From assembly GCA_021847645.1 (NCBI GenBank), contig JAJZQG010000030.1, forward strand, positions 1-48,882: 48,882 nucleotides of DNA, written 5' to 3'. The translations under genes were made by a program, and so were the position numbers. This stretch comes from Myxococcales bacterium (GTDB lineage: Bacteria; Myxococcota_A; Polyangia; Polyangiales; Polyangiaceae). The notes below the pieces were generated by a model, which worked only from the letters and a program-made list of their open reading frames with translations, had not been told where the DNA came from and did not search any database. Shown one piece after another: positions 47,265-48,882 of this stretch (positions within the stretch are counted from its first letter, which is position 1; every line of letters begins with the position of its first letter).

Positions 47265-47716
47265 GCCATAGGACGCGCGTGTCGCAAAACGGATCGCGCG
47301 CAGCCGGGGCGTGGGGTGGTGCGGCGCGGCAGGGCTGTTCGACGTCCGGAGTGCGGCGGCACAACCGGCGAGCTGGACGCTGACCGAAGCGCGCGTCCGC
47401 TCGGTACCGCGTTGAGAACCGCACCGATTCGGACCTCGACCCAGGCGAGACCTGGACAGCGGCAGGAGAGGCGGGTCGAGATTCCCGCGGGCCGCGTAGC
47501 TTCGACGGCGCGCAGCCCACGCATCGCCATGGGCCCTGCAAGCCACCACGTCAGCTCTCCGACTACGCTGCTGGCATTGGTCGCGCGAGTCTTGTCGCTG
47601 CCGCATCCGCCGACGGGCAAGACGCCGAAAAGCTCGGCGAATGCCACTCCGACGAGCACGAAGATGGGCGACAACGAACGTCGGGACCGTCGCTCGCCAC
47701 ACGAAGACGGCGCCAT
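47234..47716 (-). CDS. doubtful lipoprotein-like ORF
   Basis: The frame starts MAPSSCGERRSRRSLSPIFV and runs LVGVAFAELFGVLPVGGCGS, a possible lipobox VGGC. After residue 60 the composition (Arg/Pro/Ser) is like a shadow frame. It overlaps the next gene by 31 bases. It may be a broken lipoprotein gene rather than a product. The flanking stretch 47717-47930 has no other recognisable gene. Confidence 0.2.
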   Translation of the reverse strand: MAPSSCGERRSRRSLSPIFVLVGVAFAELFGVLPVGGCGSDKTRATNASSVVGELTWWLAGPMAMRGLRAVEATRPAGISTRLSCRCPGLAWVEVRIGAVLNAVPSGRALRSASSSPVVPPHSGRRTALPRRTTPRPGCARSVLRHARPMACYVACGYLP

Positions 47717-47930
47717 CGACGATCGCACCATGCTCCGCGCGTCAGGTTGGACGAGTACTGCGTCTGGCTCGAAGTTGCTGCGTCGTTTCGAGCGCATTCA
47801 CCGAAGGTAGCGCGACACTGCGACACGGAACGGAGGTGGCAAGCGAAATGGCATCTCTGTAACGTCCATACGGAGGAAGTAGCCACGGTTTCCAGGCATT
47901 CGCTCGTCGCGTTATGGTAGCCTGCCTCGC

Positions 47931-48242
47931 ATGAGAACGGGTCTTGTGAAGACTGGCTGGGCGTCGCTTCTGGTCGCTGCGATCGCGTTGACCGGCTGCG
48001 GGCAGTTCAAGGAACTGTCTGCCGAGTCAATCGCGACCCGCAACGCAATCCGGACCGAGCTGGGCGTAGACGCGCAGGTTGCATTCAGGTCTTTTTCCGG
48101 GACTTCAGGCAAGAAGGTCTTCGTATCCGTGCGTCTGTCCTCCACCCCACCCGGAGAGGCAGCAGCCATCAAGATGCGCGTCGAGTCGATCGTGAAGTCG
48201 CACTTCAAGGAGCCGGTCGACCGGGTCGACGTCACCATGTGA
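47931..48242 (+). CDS. small lipoprotein
   Basis: 103 residues. WASLLVAAIALTGCGQFKEL has a canonical lipobox LTGC. The mature part is SAESIATRNAIRTELGVDAQ, VAFRSFSG, then KKVFVSVRLSSTPPGEAAAI and VKSHFKEPVDRVDVTM, an alpha/beta arrangement without family match. Isolated, between remnants, so a recent arrival or free-standing gene. Confidence 0.75.
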   Translation: MRTGLVKTGWASLLVAAIALTGCGQFKELSAESIATRNAIRTELGVDAQVAFRSFSGTSGKKVFVSVRLSSTPPGEAAAIKMRVESIVKSHFKEPVDRVDVTM

Positions 48243-48540
48243 TCGGCGCGTGGGTCGGCGGCGCGCAGGGGATCCACGCAGTCCCAGTCAACCGGCGGGG
48301 CGCGCTGCACGGCATCGGGTGGTTGCGGGTCGACACCCGCGAGACGGTCTGGACGAGGCTCACCGCTGACGTCGACCGCTACGGTGTCGGGGTGGGTCAA
48401 CTCGGCGGGCGCGAGCGGCAAGGCCAGGTGCTGCAAGATTCGGTCGACTACATCCTGCCGCCGGATGACGGCGACCGGTTGCAAACGAGCGTGGCAGCGT
48501 GGGCAGCCCAGCACGTCTTCATCGAAGGGGTGTCTGTCAT
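48230..48540 (-). mobile_element. IS91-type transposase C-terminal remnant, copy 2
   Basis: The minus strand reads FDEDVLGCPRCHARLQPVAV, IRRQDVVDRILQHLALPLAP, matching the DVLxCPRCGxRLRxLAxIxDPxVxRxILxHLGLP tail of IS91-family transposases. Only about 100 residues are present. The catalytic Tyr region is absent, so it is inactive. It overlaps the 3' end of the lipoprotein gene by a few bases. Confidence 0.55.
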
Positions 48541-48664
48541 TCTGCACCTCCTGCAACGGACGTACGCCTTGCGACGTCGCCACCCCCAACGCCCGTGCGG
48601 CGCACGCGGGGCGTCGTTCGACACTGCAAATCAAGGCCGTCTCGCTCCAAGCGGCCGCCACCCT

Positions 48665-48771
48665 CGCCCCTGGAGCTGCGACGTCGCCCCTGGAGCTGCG
48701 ACGTCGCCCCTGGAGCTGCGACGTCGCCCCTGGAGCTGCGACGTCGCCCCTGGAGCTGCGACGTCGCCCCT
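48665..48771. repeat. 20-bp iteron-like direct repeats with nested palindromes
   Basis: The unit CGCCCCTGGAGCTGCGACGT occurs five times plus a 7-base partial copy. Each boundary forms the 10-bp palindrome GCGACGTCGC (48678, 48698, 48718, 48738, 48758), exactly 20 bp apart, about two helical turns. Confidence 0.95.
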
Positions 48772-48820
48772 CGCCTTCCCTTCTTTGTACGCCTAGGAGC
48801 GTGTCGGGGGAAAAGGTCAA

Positions 48821-48852
48821 CGCAGAGGCGCAGAGGCGCAGAGGCGCGGAGG
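48821..48852. repeat. 8-bp tandem repeats
   Basis: CGCAGAGG three times, then CGCGGAGG. Motifs of this sort recur between genes in many bacterial genomes and have no known role. Confidence 0.85.
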
Positions 48853-48882
48853 CCGGGAAAGCGACCGAGGGAGCGTGTGGGG

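Noticed and set aside
48665..48771. Right-end repeats considered as a CRISPR array
   Set aside because: Direct repeats are contiguous, with no variable spacers and no cas genes.

Overview
The window is about two-thirds G+C with many GTG starts. It is rich in predicted lipoproteins with Gly/Ser or Thr/Ser linkers, MopE-type metal-binding repeats, FHA and DUF4388 proteins, a eukaryotic-type Ser/Thr kinase, a sigma-54 activator and two-component proteins. This mix suggests a myxobacterium (phylum Myxococcota, probably class Polyangia). That placement is inferred from gene content; no rRNA gene is present.

Layout. (1) 1-10198, minus strand: an alpha-glucan/trehalose operon, treS-mak, treZ, then one reading frame joining a GH57/DUF3536 glycosidase to TreY, cut by the left window edge. 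(2) 10199-18141: an MFS remnant, a quinone oxidoreductase, lipB, a receiver-GAF-HD-GYP regulator, an RlmD-like methyltransferase fused to a divergent pseudouridine-synthase-like domain, a CPBP protease, and a receiver-DUF4388 protein with Glu at the phosphorylation site. (3) 18273-29665, plus strand: a FliA-like sigma factor, a small protein resembling a type III secretion inner rod, mnmA, lipoproteins, a TPR/sigma-54 activator, a membrane histidine kinase, an FHA-DUF4388 protein and a Cys-rich lipoprotein. (4) 29690-32152: a zinc-ribbon Ser/Thr kinase and, divergently, cutA.

(5) 32165-38921, minus strand, is the most interesting part: a compact, largely translationally coupled operon resembling the His-Xaa-Ser (Hxs) radical-SAM peptide-modification system. 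It holds an HxsA-like precursor ending in twelve consecutive His-X-Ser triplets, a clear HxsB, an HxsD and a second smaller HxsD-like protein, a MopE-type lipoprotein with five CDGxDNNCDGxxDE-like motifs, two further radical-SAM enzymes, a 27-residue coupled ORF and a signal-peptide-bearing protein at the head. The Hxs family is known; this gene set, with a secreted metal-binding-repeat protein inside it and no textbook HxsC, looks like an undescribed variant. A plausible model is that the radical-SAM enzymes modify the His-rich peptide, and possibly the MopE-like protein, to form a metal-binding product.

(6) 39099-41723: a ClpB-type AAA+ ATPase whose first ATPase domain has an altered Walker B. 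(7) 41724-48882: an accessory, decaying region with a Gly-rich beta-propeller lipoprotein, a polytopic membrane protein, fragments of glutaredoxin, FGE-sulfatase, HTH and IS91-type transposase genes, a secreted-protein gene with an in-frame TAG, small lipoproteins, and tandem repeats at the right end, one of them iteron-like. No tRNA, rRNA or CRISPR array was recognised.
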